Source: Solibacillus merdavium
GTDB taxonomy: Bacteria > Bacillota > Bacilli > Bacillales_A > Planococcaceae
NCBI RefSeq assembly: GCF_014836935.1
Contig: NZ_JACSPW010000010.1
Span: forward strand, 62,001-126,000
Direction of reading: 5' to 3'
Length of the DNA stretch: 64,000 nt
Shown: positions 8,105 through 17,993 of the stretch, one piece after another
Layout: every line of letters begins with the position of its first letter
How positions within the stretch are numbered: position 1 is the stretch's first letter
Position numbers and translations under genes: made by a program
The notes under the pieces: generated by a model
Databases searched by the model: none
What the model was told of the DNA's origin: nothing
What the model saw: only the letters and a program-made list of their open reading frames with translations

Positions 8105-9853
8105 ATGAAAAAAAGGGATAAACTTGGTACTAGAATCATAGCGATAATTGGTATTATTTTTGCAGTGATTCTATTACTAAACATAGCTTTAATGAACTAC
8201 AATTCCTCGCAATCCGTAGAGTCAGCTGTTAAAGAACGTACGGTTGAAGTAGCGAGTAATATTGTAAATTTTATTGATATAGAAAAGTATGAGCAGTTAA
8301 TTAATAATCCAGGCGAAAATGAAATTTATTGGGAATTGCGTGAAGAGCTTAATGCCCTACGTGAATATAACGGTGTGTTATATGCGTACACGTATTTTGT
8401 TCCAGAAAAAGATGGGGATGTCATATTTTTAGTAGATGGTATGCCAGCAGATGATATAGAGGGGGCTGGAAAAATAGGTGATCCTTCTTCTGCGACAAAA
8501 TATGAGCATATCGAATCTGTAATAAGAGAAGGGCGCTATGCTACGGATATTTTAAGTAACAATTTCGGTGAATATATCACAGGTATTGTCCCTGTGAAAA
8601 ACGCTTCAGGAGAAACAATTGCTTACTTAGGTGTCGATATCGATGCTTCATATATTGCATCCTTAACAGGTAATGTTGCAAAGCAAGTAGTTCCATTGAT
8701 GGCAATTATATTTATCGTAATTATTAGTGGAGCCTTAATTGGTATTTATGCCTATATACGTCGTGCGTTATTACCTTTAGTTACTTTAAATGTAGCTGCT
8801 GAGCATTTAGCTTCAGGGGATATTGCTCAATCAAAAGCAGTTATTGAAGGTATGAAATTTAAAACGAATAATGAGATTATGGCATTCGCCACAAATTTCC
8901 AAAACTCATTAGGTGATTTATCGACAACTTTCCAGATTCTCAAGGACCGAACAAATGGTTTAACAGAAGTAGTTGATATGATTGAAGCATCGACTGCGAG
9001 TGTTAATACCTCCAATGAAAAAATGGTAGAAAATATTGCAACGATTTCTCAAAGTGGAGCAATGCAAAAAGTAAGTAATACAGAAGTAAATGCAGCGATG
9101 AGCGAAATGGCGATTGGTATTCAAAAGCTTGCCGACACAATTAGTGAAATAGCAGAAATATCAACAGATATGACAAGTACCGTGGAAATTGGTGCACAGA
9201 ACGCAGAAAAGGTTATAGCTCAAATTCAAGGGGTAGAAAACTCGGTAGAAAATACTTCAAGCCTCGTGAAAGATATGGGTGAAAGCTTCCAATCCATTAA
9301 AGAGATGGTCAACGTTATTACGAGTATTGCAGATCAGACAAACTTATTAGCGCTTAATGCAGCAATAGAAGCTGCTAGAGCTGGAGAAGCAGGGAAAGGA
9401 TTTGCTGTTGTTGCTGATGAAGTGAAAAAACTGGCTGAAATGTCTCGTCATTCTGCAGAAGAAATTTCAGGACATCTTCAAAAATTCTCGACGATTACAA
9501 ATAAAGTTTTAGTTGAGATGGATATGACAACATCAGATGTAAAAGAAGGGACAATTGCGGTAGGAGAAATTGGTCAACAATTACATCAAATTTTAGATTC
9601 AGTTTTAGAAGTAAATAACCGGATTCAGGATGACTCAGCCGTTGTAGAGCAAATGTCTGCAGGTGCAGAACAAATTTTAGCTTCTACTGAAGAAATGAGC
9701 GGCTTAGTGAATAATACTTCAGACAATGCAAAAAATTTAGCTTATGTTTCAGATGAACAAACACAAGTAGTAGATGATTTAACAAAAGCCGTTACTCAAT
9801 TAGACGAGCATTCTCAACAAGTTGTGTTAGAAATGAATAAGTTTAAAATATAA
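8105..9853 (+). CDS. Methyl-accepting chemotaxis protein
   Basis: A 582-residue transmembrane chemoreceptor. The first membrane segment is at about residues 11-29, an extracellular ligand-binding domain of roughly 165 residues follows (Cache-like in appearance, ligand unknown), and the second membrane segment is at about 196-219. A HAMP region leads into the coiled-coil signalling domain, whose conserved hairpin tip ([20 protein letters not shown], then [16 protein letters not shown]) lies at about 411-450. This tip contacts CheA and CheW. The gene has AGGAG before its ATG, is monocistronic and ends in a terminator. No other chemotaxis gene is in the window. Confidence 0.92.
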   Translation: MKKRDKLGTRIIAIIGIIFAVILLLNIALMNYNSSQSVESAVKERTVEVASNIVNFIDIEKYEQLINNPGENEIYWELREELNALREYNGVLYAYTYFVPEKDGDVIFLVDGMPADDIEGAGKIGDPSSATKYEHIESVIREGRYATDILSNNFGEYITGIVPVKNASGETIAYLGVDIDASYIASLTGNVAKQVVPLMAIIFIVIISGALIGIYAYIRRALLPLVTLNVAAEHLASGDIAQSKAVIEGMKFKTNNEIMAFATNFQNSLGDLSTTFQILKDRTNGLTEVVDMIEASTASVNTSNEKMVENIATISQSGAMQKVSNTEVNAAMSEMAIGIQKLADTISEIAEISTDMTSTVEIGAQNAEKVIAQIQGVENSVENTSSLVKDMGESFQSIKEMVNVITSIADQTNLLALNAAIEAARAGEAGKGFAVVADEVKKLAEMSRHSAEEISGHLQKFSTITNKVLVEMDMTTSDVKEGTIAVGEIGQQLHQILDSVLEVNNRIQDDSAVVEQMSAGAEQILASTEEMSGLVNNTSDNAKNLAYVSDEQTQVVDDLTKAVTQLDEHSQQVVLEMNKFKI

Positions 9854-9877
9854 AGATATTGATTGTTTCATAAATGA

Positions 9878-9914
9878 TAAACAGTGGCGACAATTCTCCA
9901 CTGTTTATTTTTTC
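9878..9914 (+). terminator. Terminator after the chemoreceptor gene
   Basis: A 10-bp perfect stem TAAACAGTGG / CCACTGTTTA followed by a T-rich run. Confidence 0.88.
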
Positions 9915-10018
9915 ATTTCACTAGAAATGGTTAAATATTCTGAAATTAATTGCAATTTCTGGCAATATAATAAATAATAAAAGAGTGAATTTCGAATTAT
10001 TAGATGGGGTGAATGAGT

Positions 10019-11716
10019 TTGGTAACATTTAAAGATTTTGAATATATACGTCCAGATTTTGAACAAATGAAAGAACAAAACGAGGCACTATTAGAAGAGT
10101 TTAAAGCTGCAACTACAGTAGATGAACAAAGCGAAGTTATAGAAAAATTAAATGCAATCCGCAATACATTTTCAACAATGGCTAATATCGTATATGTACG
10201 CGCTTCAATCGATACGAATGATGACTATTATCAAAAAGAGCGGGACTTTATTGATGAAGTAAGTCCAATGGTAGATGAGCTTGTTTTTAATTACTATACA
10301 GAGCTTGTAAAATCGCCATTTCGTGATCAGTTGGAAGAAAAATGGGGTACACAGCTATTTGCTTTAGCAGAAAACTTATTAAAAGGTTTCTCGCCTAAAG
10401 TTATAGAGCTTATGCAAAAGGAAAATAGATTAACATCTGAATACAGTAAGCTAGTTGCTTCAGCTCAGATTGAATTTGACGGCAAAACGTTGACATTGGC
10501 ACAACTGGGACCATATGCAGAATCTACCGAGCGCGAAGTACGTAAAGCAGCCCGTAAAGCGACTGCAGACTTTTATGCTTCCAATAAGGAAAAATTTGAT
10601 CAAATTTATGATGATTTAGTAAAGCTGCGCCATAAAATCGCGACAAAATTAGGCTTCAAAAACTATGTGGAACTTGGCTATGTCAATATGAACCGTATTG
10701 ACTACAATGCGGAGATGGTCGCAAAATTCCGCGAGCAAGTGCGCGAAAATATCGTGCCGCTTGCAACAAAACTATACGAGCGCCAAGCTGAACGCATCGG
10801 TGTGGAAGACTTTAAATTCTATGATGAGGGCTTAACTTTCTTAACAGGAAATGCTGTACCACAAGGTGATCCGCAATGGATTATTGATAATGGTAAAAAA
10901 ATGTACGAAGAACTATCTAAAGAAACGGGCGAGTTCTTCAACTATATGATCGAGCATGACCTGATGGATTTAGTTGCGAAAAAAGGTAAGGAGAGCGGTG
11001 GATACTGCACGTTTATTGAAGACTATGAATCTCCGTACATCTTCTCGAACTTTAATGGCACATCAGGAGATATCGATGTACTGACACATGAGGCAGGGCA
11101 TGCATTCCAAGTATATTCAAGCCGAAACATTGGCATTCCAGAATACTTATGGCCGACATATGAGTCAGCAGAAATTCATTCAATGAGTATGGAGTTCTTC
11201 ACATGGCCATGGATGGAGCTATTTTTCGAGCATCAAACAGATAAGTATAAGTTCTCACATTTAAGCAGCGGATTACTATTCTTACCGTATGGTGTAGCAG
11301 TAGATGAGTTCCAGCATATTGTGTATGAAAATCCAGAAATGACACCAGCTGAGCGTAATGGTGCATGGAAGGAAATCGAAGCGAAATATTTACCGCATCG
11401 TAATTATGATGGTCATGATTATTTAGAGTCAGGTGCTTTTTGGCAACGACAAGGACATATATATTCAAGTCCATTCTATTATATCGATTATACGTTAGCG
11501 CAAATTTGTGCATTCCAATTTTGGAAACGTTCGCGCGAGGATTTTGAAGGAGCGTGGAAGGACTATCTTCACCTATGTGGTCTAGGCGGTTCGTTTGCTT
11601 TCACAAAACTTGTTGAAGAAGCGGGTTTAATCTCTCCATTTGAGGATGGTTGTGTAGAATCAGTTATTGGCACGATTGAAGATTATTTAAATTCAATAGA
11701 TGATAAAAAGCTATAG
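10019..11716 (+). CDS. M3-family oligoendopeptidase (PepF-like)
   Basis: A zinc metallopeptidase of about 565 residues that cleaves short peptides in the cytoplasm. The thermolysin-type HEAGH motif lies at about residues 357-361, with the third zinc ligand probably in the downstream stretch ESAEIHSMSMEF. Length and the late active site match the M3B group. Start choice: TTG 10019 lies seven bases after GGGGTG, whereas the in-frame ATG 10013 abuts that site, so TTG is preferred (protein beginning MVTFKDFEY). The gene is monocistronic and ends in a very strong terminator. Confidence 0.9.
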   Translation: MVTFKDFEYIRPDFEQMKEQNEALLEEFKAATTVDEQSEVIEKLNAIRNTFSTMANIVYVRASIDTNDDYYQKERDFIDEVSPMVDELVFNYYTELVKSPFRDQLEEKWGTQLFALAENLLKGFSPKVIELMQKENRLTSEYSKLVASAQIEFDGKTLTLAQLGPYAESTEREVRKAARKATADFYASNKEKFDQIYDDLVKLRHKIATKLGFKNYVELGYVNMNRIDYNAEMVAKFREQVRENIVPLATKLYERQAERIGVEDFKFYDEGLTFLTGNAVPQGDPQWIIDNGKKMYEELSKETGEFFNYMIEHDLMDLVAKKGKESGGYCTFIEDYESPYIFSNFNGTSGDIDVLTHEAGHAFQVYSSRNIGIPEYLWPTYESAEIHSMSMEFFTWPWMELFFEHQTDKYKFSHLSSGLLFLPYGVAVDEFQHIVYENPEMTPAERNGAWKEIEAKYLPHRNYDGHDYLESGAFWQRQGHIYSSPFYYIDYTLAQICAFQFWKRSREDFEGAWKDYLHLCGLGGSFAFTKLVEEAGLISPFEDGCVESVIGTIEDYLNSIDDKKL

Positions 11717-11721
11717 TAAAT

Positions 11722-11772
11722 AAAAAGGATTGTTTTGCAAAAATTCAGTTGCAAAACAATTCCTTTTTATTT
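11722..11772 (+). terminator. Terminator after the M3 peptidase gene
   Basis: A stem of about 19 bp (AAAAAGGATTGTTTTGCAA against its near-complement ending in CCTTTTT), with T residues after it. The A-rich left arm means it could work in both directions. Confidence 0.9.
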
Positions 11773-11863
11773 TGTATTTTATGAAGCTTTATGGCATGCT
11801 AAAACGTACATAATCTATAGTGATTAAGAAAAGAAAAAGAGAGTTGAGAAAGAGAGTGAGCCG

Positions 11864-12952
11864 ATGACAAGGAAGCTGTGGTTTCAAGTTGGGGTAGGAA
11901 TTTTAATTACTTTATTAATTATCAAATATTTCATTGAAATTCATACGATTTTTAATCCGATTATCATCATTTTTACGACAATTCTTGTACCGTTATTACT
12001 GGGTGGGGTGCTCTATTATATTTCAGAGCCGTTACAGCGTATATTGGAAAAACGGGGAATGCCGAGATGGGGAAGTTTAATAACAATTGTTCTTATAATT
12101 GCCGGTTTATTCGCAAGTTTTTTGATTTTAGTTGGTTCTCCAATTGCAACCCAAGTAAACAGACTTGTAGAAAATGCACCAACAATTGCTAAGGATATTG
12201 AAAAAACAGCTGATTTTATTTTAGACAATAAGGAAAATATTCCGATGTTACCTCCGCAGGTAGAAGAGTTTATCGGGTCGGTAACCAATTCCATTCAAGA
12301 CATTGCTGTCGCAAGTAGTAAATATCTTATGTCCTTCTTAAGTGGAGCGGTTACGGTAACATTAACATTAGTATTAGCGCCGTTCTTCTATATTTTTATG
12401 TTGAAAGACCATGAAAAGTTTGCTCCTCAAATTTATGGTATATTTTCCGGGGAACGCCGCACGTGGGTGAAGAAAACATTAGAAGATATTGATAACGTAT
12501 TAAGAAGCTATGTACAAGGGCAAGTATTGGTCAGCTTTTTACTCGCGATCATGATGTACATTGGTTATTTAATCATTGGTTTGGAGTATTCATTATTACT
12601 TGCTTTATTTGCATTTTTCATGAATATGATTCCATTTATCGGTCCGTGGATTTCCCTTGTACCGGCAGTGATTGTAGCATTGATTTATGATCCGTTTGAC
12701 GTTATTTGGGTTGGTGTTGTAACGCTTGTCGCACAACAAGTAGAAAGTAACTTAATTACACCAAATGTTATGGGGCGATCTTTGGATATTCACCCGTTGA
12801 CAGTAATTTCAATCGTATTGGCAGCAGGAAATATCGCTGGATTTATCGGAATTTTAATCGCCATTCCTACGTACTGTGTCATTAAAGTAATCGTTCAGAA
12901 TATTTATGAAGAACGTAAACAAATTAAAGAGACAGCCAATAAGACAGTATAG
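11864..12952 (+). CDS. AI-2E family permease
   Basis: A 362-residue integral membrane protein of the AI-2E transporter family (YdbI/YtvI/YueF-like in Bacillus). The layout is typical: hydrophobic pairs at about residues 8-27, 31-52 and 64-92, a soluble region of roughly 60 residues, then about five more membrane segments. A conserved-looking PFIGPW stretch is present near residue 263. Despite the family name, few members are shown to move autoinducer-2; several act as Na+/H+ antiporters or have unknown substrates. The ATG follows a weak GAGAGTGAG site. No neighbour indicates the substrate. Confidence 0.85.
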   Translation: MTRKLWFQVGVGILITLLIIKYFIEIHTIFNPIIIIFTTILVPLLLGGVLYYISEPLQRILEKRGMPRWGSLITIVLIIAGLFASFLILVGSPIATQVNRLVENAPTIAKDIEKTADFILDNKENIPMLPPQVEEFIGSVTNSIQDIAVASSKYLMSFLSGAVTVTLTLVLAPFFYIFMLKDHEKFAPQIYGIFSGERRTWVKKTLEDIDNVLRSYVQGQVLVSFLLAIMMYIGYLIIGLEYSLLLALFAFFMNMIPFIGPWISLVPAVIVALIYDPFDVIWVGVVTLVAQQVESNLITPNVMGRSLDIHPLTVISIVLAAGNIAGFIGILIAIPTYCVIKVIVQNIYEERKQIKETANKTV

Positions 12953-13067
12953 TTTATTTTATATTGCTAAATTGCGGGGTATATGTGACAAACATATGCT
13001 TCGCTTTTTAATTTTCGCTGGACGCGGTATACTTAATAATTGAAAAGACATTTAAAAGGAGCATACA

Positions 13068-13532
13068 ATGCTAACATTTGAACAAAAACAAGAAATTATT
13101 GAATCATTCCCACAGCTGACAAAAAAGGAAATTTCGTTAAAGCGTGTGAATTATCACTTTGAAGAAAGTCTTTATGAAAAAACAATTGTTGTAGAAAAGT
13201 TGCACCCTAACGGCAATGGCTTTGTTTTCGTGGGAGACTTATTAAAATATGAAAAAGAAGCGAGCGACAATGGACTTGTGAACATTCGTGATTATGATGA
13301 AGAAGCGCTACGTGAAATTGTACGTGATGCCATCGACTATTTATCTGAAGAAGAAGTAGAGGACTTGCCTATTATCGAAACATGGGTATCTCGTGAAGGT
13401 ACGAAGCTGAATCTCGAATTTAATGATCGTTCTTGGAATATTTATCACCAGGGAAATTTAGAGGAAACATTCGGTACGCGTGAAGACGCTGTCGCTTATT
13501 TACGTGAAGATGGTTTCCGACTTTCAAAATAG
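13068..13532 (+). CDS. Conserved-looking protein of unknown function
   Basis: A 154-residue soluble, strongly acidic protein. I do not recognise its family. AAAGGAG lies seven bases before the ATG, codon use matches its neighbours and the frame is free of odd features, so it is a real gene. It has no signal peptide or membrane segment. The C-terminal half contains alternating short strands (KLNLEFNDRSWNIYHQG) and an EDAVAYLREDGF ending that looks like a small alpha/beta domain. The next gene begins 20 bases downstream and is probably in the same transcript. Confidence 0.75.
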   Translation: MLTFEQKQEIIESFPQLTKKEISLKRVNYHFEESLYEKTIVVEKLHPNGNGFVFVGDLLKYEKEASDNGLVNIRDYDEEALREIVRDAIDYLSEEEVEDLPIIETWVSREGTKLNLEFNDRSWNIYHQGNLEETFGTREDAVAYLREDGFRLSK

Positions 13533-13552
13533 ATAAGTGGGGGTTATGAAGG

Positions 13553-13780
13553 ATGGGGCAAGAGCAACAATCAAAAGAGATGTCAGGGAATAAAATGGTG
13601 AAAATTATCATCGGTATAATTTTAATTGCTTCCATCATTATCGTTGTTGCGATTCAAGCATTCTACATGCTGTGGGAGCCTAAAGAGCCAAAGCAAATTG
13701 AACAACAAAACGAAACTGAGCAGCCAAGCTATTCGAAATCGGCACAAAATTTTTATGAAGAGCTACTTTATTTAGGTTAA
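13553..13780 (+). CDS. Small single-pass membrane protein of unknown function
   Basis: A 75-residue protein with a hydrophilic N-terminus, one membrane segment at about residues 18-40 and a polar, Gln/Glu-rich tail. The ATG 13553 is nine bases after GGGGG; another ATG at 13546 gives only a short frame. It follows the 154-residue unknown gene by 20 bases and precedes a terminator, so both are likely one unit. I see no motif that tells its function. The C-terminal YEELLYLG may be a folded helix. Confidence 0.65.
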   Translation: MGQEQQSKEMSGNKMVKIIIGIILIASIIIVVAIQAFYMLWEPKEPKQIEQQNETEQPSYSKSAQNFYEELLYLG

Positions 13781-13793
13781 TATAGTGAGCTAA

Positions 13794-13829
13794 TCCCTCT
13801 TGTTGTTTATACGACGAGAGGGACTTTTA
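13794..13829 (+). terminator. Terminator after the small membrane protein gene
   Basis: TCCCTCT pairs with AGAGGGA across a 16-base loop and is followed by ACTTTTAA. The T stretch is short, so strength is moderate. Confidence 0.6.
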
Positions 13830-14031
13830 ATAGTAGTCTGCGGTTTTCTAATAAGTAGACTGACGTTTCTAAAATATTTTCAAAATATCTAATATAAGTG
13901 CGGCTTTCTAATATCCAAGCGCGGTGTGCTAATAAGTGTTAGAGATGTTCTAATATAGGCTGTAGGTTTTCTAAAATCATTTCCAGTTGTTCTAATATCC
14001 GTATAGTTTGTTCAAATAAAATCATCCGCCT
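13825..14031. repeat. Degenerate tandem array, ten units of about 21 bp
   Basis: Ten units begin at 13825, 13846, 13867, 13887, 13906, 13927, 13948, 13969, 13990 and 14011. Spacing is 21 bases except for one 20 and one 19. Each unit opens with a version of TTCTAATA (most often TTCTAATAT or TTCTAATAA), followed by 12-13 variable bases that are often G-rich. The array fills the non-coding gap between convergent genes and has stop codons in its conserved core on both strands, so it does not encode a repeat peptide. Function unknown. Confidence 0.75.
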
Positions 14032-14060
14032 CCAACGTAAGACCAAAAGAGATTCTGCAT

Positions 14061-14098
14061 AAAAAAGCCATCCATCCCGATTAAGAGGATGGATGGCT
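14061..14098 (-). terminator. Terminator of the MMPL gene
   Basis: AGCCATCCATCC pairs with GGATGGATGGCT around an eight-base loop. On the minus strand it is followed by six T residues. Confidence 0.9.
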
Positions 14099-14112
14099 AT
14101 TTTACTTTCTTC

Positions 14113-16230
14113 CTATTTCGGTCTCGTGTCTTTTCTAAACGGCAGCCACCAGTTCCAATCGCCGAACAGCTTCATGAAACTAGGGACAAGCATGAGTCGG
14201 ATAATTGTTGCATCAATGGCAATAGCTATTGCAATACCGACACCAATTTGTTTAACAGGCATTACATCAGTAAATGCAAATGCGCCAGTAATGACAATCA
14301 TAATGAGTGCCGCTGAAGTAATGATTTTACTTGTTGAGACAAGTCCATCTATTGTTGCCTTTGTATTTGTCGCCCCTTTTAAATATTCCTCTTGAATACG
14401 GGAAATTAAAAATACCTCGTAGTCCATACTTAATCCGAATACTAAACAGAATATAAGAACAGGAACAATCAACACAAGTGTTGTTGCTTCCAAACCGAAA
14501 TGCCCATATTGGAATATGTAGACGAGAATCCCAAACGTTGCACCAAGCCCTAAAATGTTCATGATAATCGCCTTTAATGGAATTAAAATCGATCGGAATG
14601 CCACCATTAAAATAAAGAAAGTTGAAACGATGATAATCGCAATTGCAATAAGTACCTTACTTGCTATTTCATCAAATATTTCCTGGTTGAACTTCGCTTG
14701 ACCAGACAATGCGAAATCAACGCCTAAATCTTTATCCATCCAGTCGCGTACAAAATCCTGTGCTTCTGAAGTTGCACCAGTTGTATTTAAATAGGCCACC
14801 ATATACATTTTATCTTCTTTAATAAAGTTATCAGCAACTTCATCGAGTACTCCCGGCGCTTGTGGGTTACTATTTGCCATTTCCCACATTTCAGCAGATT
14901 CAATATTTGCCACCGTAAACATAGAAGTTACCCGGTCTACCAATGGATCATCTAATAGCTGCTGTTGAATATCGAATATTTTTTCGCGTCCTTCTTTCGT
15001 ATCCCAGTCATCATAGTTTTCAGCAAACAAGAAGACAGGTGTATTTTCAGCTATGCCAAATTCTTCATCCAGTTTATCAAAAGTTTGGCGAGATTCATAA
15101 GAAGTCGGTAATGACTCCGTTGAAGGAATCGTTAACTCAATATCTTTAATCGGTACCATTGCAATGATTAGAAGGATAACGGCAACGAAAATAATAGTGA
15201 TGGGACGCTTCATAACGAAAGCGGCAAATTTTTGCCAACGAGAGGCAGTCGGCTTGATACGGAGAATACGTCCTTTATTTAAACGATCACCGAGCAGAAT
15301 AAGAGTTGCAGGTAAAAGAGTTAGCCCTGTTAATACCGCCAATAGCACAACAATTGTTCCACCCAATGCAATATTCATGAAAATCTCAACATCGATGACA
15401 ACCATAGCACCGAGTCCGATCATGACACAAAGCGCGGAGAATATAATCGAGCGCCCTGCTGTTTGGATGGCGATTTGTACAGATTGTTCAATTGACTGTG
15501 TATTGCGCTCTTCACGATAACGATTTATTAATAATAAAGCAAAATCGATGCTTAACGCCAAACCGAGCATTGGTACAATATTTAATACGAAAATGGATAG
15601 GTTAACTGAATCCCCTAAAAGTGTCAAAATACCGAGAGTCATTACAACAGTTGCACCACCAACAAAAATTGGCAGTAATGAAGCAACAATAGTACCGAAT
15701 GCAAGTAGTAAGACAATCAATGCAATAGGTAAACCAATTGTCTCTGCTTTAATTAAATCATTTTGGCTAGCTAAATTAATATCTTTTGAAATAACAGGTT
15801 CGCCCGTAATGGAAATGCCATTATTTTCTCCAAGCTTTTCCCTCAGTTCGTCAATAATAGGGAAATAATCGACGACTGTATTATCAAATTCTAAAAGACC
15901 GTAAGCAAAATCATTGTTATTTAATTCTTCCACACCTATTGGGGAGGTAATAGTTTGTATTTCCTCGATCGTTTCTAAACTTTCAAGTGCCGAATTGATT
16001 TCTTCTTCGGTTTTATCTTCAAACAATACGAAAATCGTTTTTGCAGGAAGATTGAAAGTTTCGGAAAGTTCATCTGTTACATAAGAATGATCCCCATCAT
16101 AAAAAAATCCATCCCCTTGCAGTTTAGCGGGAAGTTGTAGTGCCAAATAGGCAAGAATGACTAAAAGCGTACACCATATAATAACTATGGGCTTTGCGAA
16201 CTTTGTGACAAATGCTGCGAACTGTTTCAT
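14113..16230 (-). CDS. MMPL/RND-type membrane exporter
   Basis: A 705-residue polytopic membrane protein with two similar halves, each a membrane segment, a large outer loop and then a cluster of about five more segments, twelve in all. Each half has the membrane Asp-containing motif typical of MMPL proteins (SIDFALLLINRYREE and SMDYEVFLISRIQEE), thought to carry protons. Members export lipids, hydrophobic compounds or drugs. AAAGGCGG precedes the ATG at 16230 with a suitable gap. Exporters of this type often have a TetR or MarR neighbour, but none is present here, so the substrate cannot be inferred. Confidence 0.88.
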   Translation of the reverse strand: MKQFAAFVTKFAKPIVIIWCTLLVILAYLALQLPAKLQGDGFFYDGDHSYVTDELSETFNLPAKTIFVLFEDKTEEEINSALESLETIEEIQTITSPIGVEELNNNDFAYGLLEFDNTVVDYFPIIDELREKLGENNGISITGEPVISKDINLASQNDLIKAETIGLPIALIVLLLAFGTIVASLLPIFVGGATVVMTLGILTLLGDSVNLSIFVLNIVPMLGLALSIDFALLLINRYREERNTQSIEQSVQIAIQTAGRSIIFSALCVMIGLGAMVVIDVEIFMNIALGGTIVVLLAVLTGLTLLPATLILLGDRLNKGRILRIKPTASRWQKFAAFVMKRPITIIFVAVILLIIAMVPIKDIELTIPSTESLPTSYESRQTFDKLDEEFGIAENTPVFLFAENYDDWDTKEGREKIFDIQQQLLDDPLVDRVTSMFTVANIESAEMWEMANSNPQAPGVLDEVADNFIKEDKMYMVAYLNTTGATSEAQDFVRDWMDKDLGVDFALSGQAKFNQEIFDEIASKVLIAIAIIIVSTFFILMVAFRSILIPLKAIIMNILGLGATFGILVYIFQYGHFGLEATTLVLIVPVLIFCLVFGLSMDYEVFLISRIQEEYLKGATNTKATIDGLVSTSKIITSAALIMIVITGAFAFTDVMPVKQIGVGIAIAIAIDATIIRLMLVPSFMKLFGDWNWWLPFRKDTRPK

Positions 16231-16280
16231 CTAATACCGCCTTTCTTTCTCAGTAATTACAGTGTAATAGATTCCTGGAA

Positions 16281-16336
16281 AAAAAGAAAAGAGGGAGGTT
16301 TGCCCGAAAGAAATTTCGGAACATACCTACCCTCCA
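16281..16336 (-). terminator. Terminator of the ykaA-pit operon
   Basis: On the minus strand GGAGGGTAGGT pairs with ACCTCCC around an inner hairpin CCGAAA / TTTCGG, followed by a TTTTCTTTTTTT tract. Confidence 0.75.
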
Positions 16337-16337
16337 A

Positions 16338-17354
16338 CTAAAAGAATATGTTTAATATTGTGTAAATAACTGCTGCCATGACAGCAGAGATAGGCATTGT
16401 AATAATCCAAGTAGTGACTATTTTACGAGCCATTCCCCAGTTTACGCCTTTAACATTTTGAGCCGCACCAACACCCATAATCGCAGATGAAATAACATGT
16501 GTTGTAGATACCGGTAAATGGATTAGTGTTGCCCCAAAAATAATCGATGCAGAAGAAATATCGGCTGCTGCACCATTTACAGGGCGGATTTTCATGATTT
16601 TCCCGCCGACTGTTTTAATAATTTTATAACCACCAATTGATGTACCTAGACCCATTGCTAAAGCACAGGCGAAACGTACCCAGCTTTGCACATCATCAGT
16701 CGTTTGCCAATTGGCTGCAATAAGTGCCATTGTAATAATACCCATTGCTTTTTGCGCATCGTTTGTACCGTGCGTAAATGACTGGATCGCAGCCGTAAAA
16801 ATTTGCATAATACGGAAGCCCTTATTTGTTTTATAAAGATTCATATCTTTAAAAAGGAATTTCATAAGTGTCATCATAATATATCCGACAGTAATAGCGA
16901 TGATTGGTGAAGCTAATAAAGCGATAAGAATTTTAGAAAAGCCACTATAATTTAAAACACCAATTCCAGATGCTGCAATGGCTGCACCGGCAATTGAACC
17001 AATCAATGTATGTGAAGAACTTGATGGAATCCCAAAATACCAAGTGACTAAGTTCCAAGTAATCGCAGATAATAATGCTGCTAGTATAACAACAGAACCG
17101 ATTAATGGTGCATCAGGGGTTGATAATGCAAATGGATCAACAATATCTGATGCAATCGCTTTTGCTACGCCTACGAATGTAATGGCACCTAAAAAGTTCA
17201 TGATTGCTGCCATGATTACCGCTACTCGAGGTGGTAGGGCACGTGTAGAAACAGATGTTGCAATCGCATTTGCAGTATCATGAAAACCATTAATGAAGTC
17301 AAATGCAAGTGCAAAAAAGACTACTAAGACGGTAATGATAAGTAGTGTGTTCAT
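16338..17354 (-). CDS. pit: Inorganic phosphate transporter, PiT family
   Basis: A 338-residue polytopic membrane protein that moves phosphate, usually as a metal-phosphate complex driven by the proton gradient. The two PiT signature copies are visible: FINGFHDTANA at about residues 20-30 and THGTNDAQKAMG at about 193-204. About ten hydrophobic segments are present. It follows the DUF47 gene by 18 bases on the minus strand, the same pairing as ykaA-pit in Bacillus subtilis, so both are co-transcribed and a terminator lies just after pit. No Pho box was clear. Confidence 0.93.
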   Translation of the reverse strand: MNTLLIITVLVVFFALAFDFINGFHDTANAIATSVSTRALPPRVAVIMAAIMNFLGAITFVGVAKAIASDIVDPFALSTPDAPLIGSVVILAALLSAITWNLVTWYFGIPSSSSHTLIGSIAGAAIAASGIGVLNYSGFSKILIALLASPIIAITVGYIMMTLMKFLFKDMNLYKTNKGFRIMQIFTAAIQSFTHGTNDAQKAMGIITMALIAANWQTTDDVQSWVRFACALAMGLGTSIGGYKIIKTVGGKIMKIRPVNGAAADISSASIIFGATLIHLPVSTTHVISSAIMGVGAAQNVKGVNWGMARKIVTTWIITMPISAVMAAVIYTILNIFF

Positions 17355-17372
17355 AAAAGGACTCCCTATATT

Positions 17373-17993
17373 TTACGCGTTACGCATAATGATTGTTTCA
17401 ATTGTGTTTGCCACTGTTTGACAGTAGTCAGCAATTTCTTCTAACTGCTCATAGATGTCTTTAAACTTAATTAAACGAATTGGATCTTTTTCATTTAAAA
17501 ATAATTTTTTTATAGAAGAACGTAATACTTCATCGCATTCGCGCTCATAATCTTTAATTAAAATTGCATGCTGGCGCATACCAACAAGATCCTTTTTGTT
17601 TAATAGCTCCATTGCTTTTACAATTTCATCAGTTGATTTGGCAATATAGGCTAGGAAATTACGCATCGAGTCATCGATTTCTGTTAAAGAGAACATTTCA
17701 AAATGTCCGATTGTGCCTTCTGTTCCATCTAAAACATCATCCATACGGATAGCTAATGACAAAATATCTTCACGCTCGATAGGCGTCATAAATGACTTGT
17801 TAAGCATAACGATCAATTCATGTATTAATTTATCGCCCGCTGTTTCATATTGTTTCATTCGAATACTAATTTCTTTTAAATCTGCAACCGTCTCGATACG
17901 GAAATCATTTGCATAGTGAATGCCTTCACGCATATTTTCAGCAATTTTCAATAATGCCGAGAAAAACGGGTCTTGCTTCTTTGAACTAAACAT
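17373..17993 (-). CDS. DUF47/PhoU-like partner of the Pit transporter
   Basis: A 206-residue all-helical cytoplasmic protein of the DUF47 family, related to PhoU. It carries acidic and metal-binding patches typical of the fold (EREDILSLAIRMDDVLDG at about 107-124, and a YERECDEVLRSS helix near 158-169). Such proteins are encoded with PiT transporters and are thought to gate or regulate them. The start ATG 17993 has a GGAGG-type site upstream (cctcc at 18001-18005 on the plus strand). It is the first gene of the operon; about 200 bases upstream are free of genes. Confidence 0.9.
   Translation of the reverse strand: MFSSKKQDPFFSALLKIAENMREGIHYANDFRIETVADLKEISIRMKQYETAGDKLIHELIVMLNKSFMTPIEREDILSLAIRMDDVLDGTEGTIGHFEMFSLTEIDDSMRNFLAYIAKSTDEIVKAMELLNKKDLVGMRQHAILIKDYERECDEVLRSSIKKLFLNEKDPIRLIKFKDIYEQLEEIADYCQTVANTIETIIMRNA

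Noticed and set aside
11199-11513. Minus-strand frame opposite the M3 peptidase
   Set aside because: No ribosome site, and it lies over the conserved catalytic part of the peptidase gene.
13825-14031. CRISPR array
   Set aside because: Only 7-9 bases per 21-bp unit are conserved, spacers are too short and no cas gene is present.
14093-15868. Plus-strand frames opposite the MMPL gene
   Set aside because: They lack ribosome sites and are antisense to a long gene with clear motifs.
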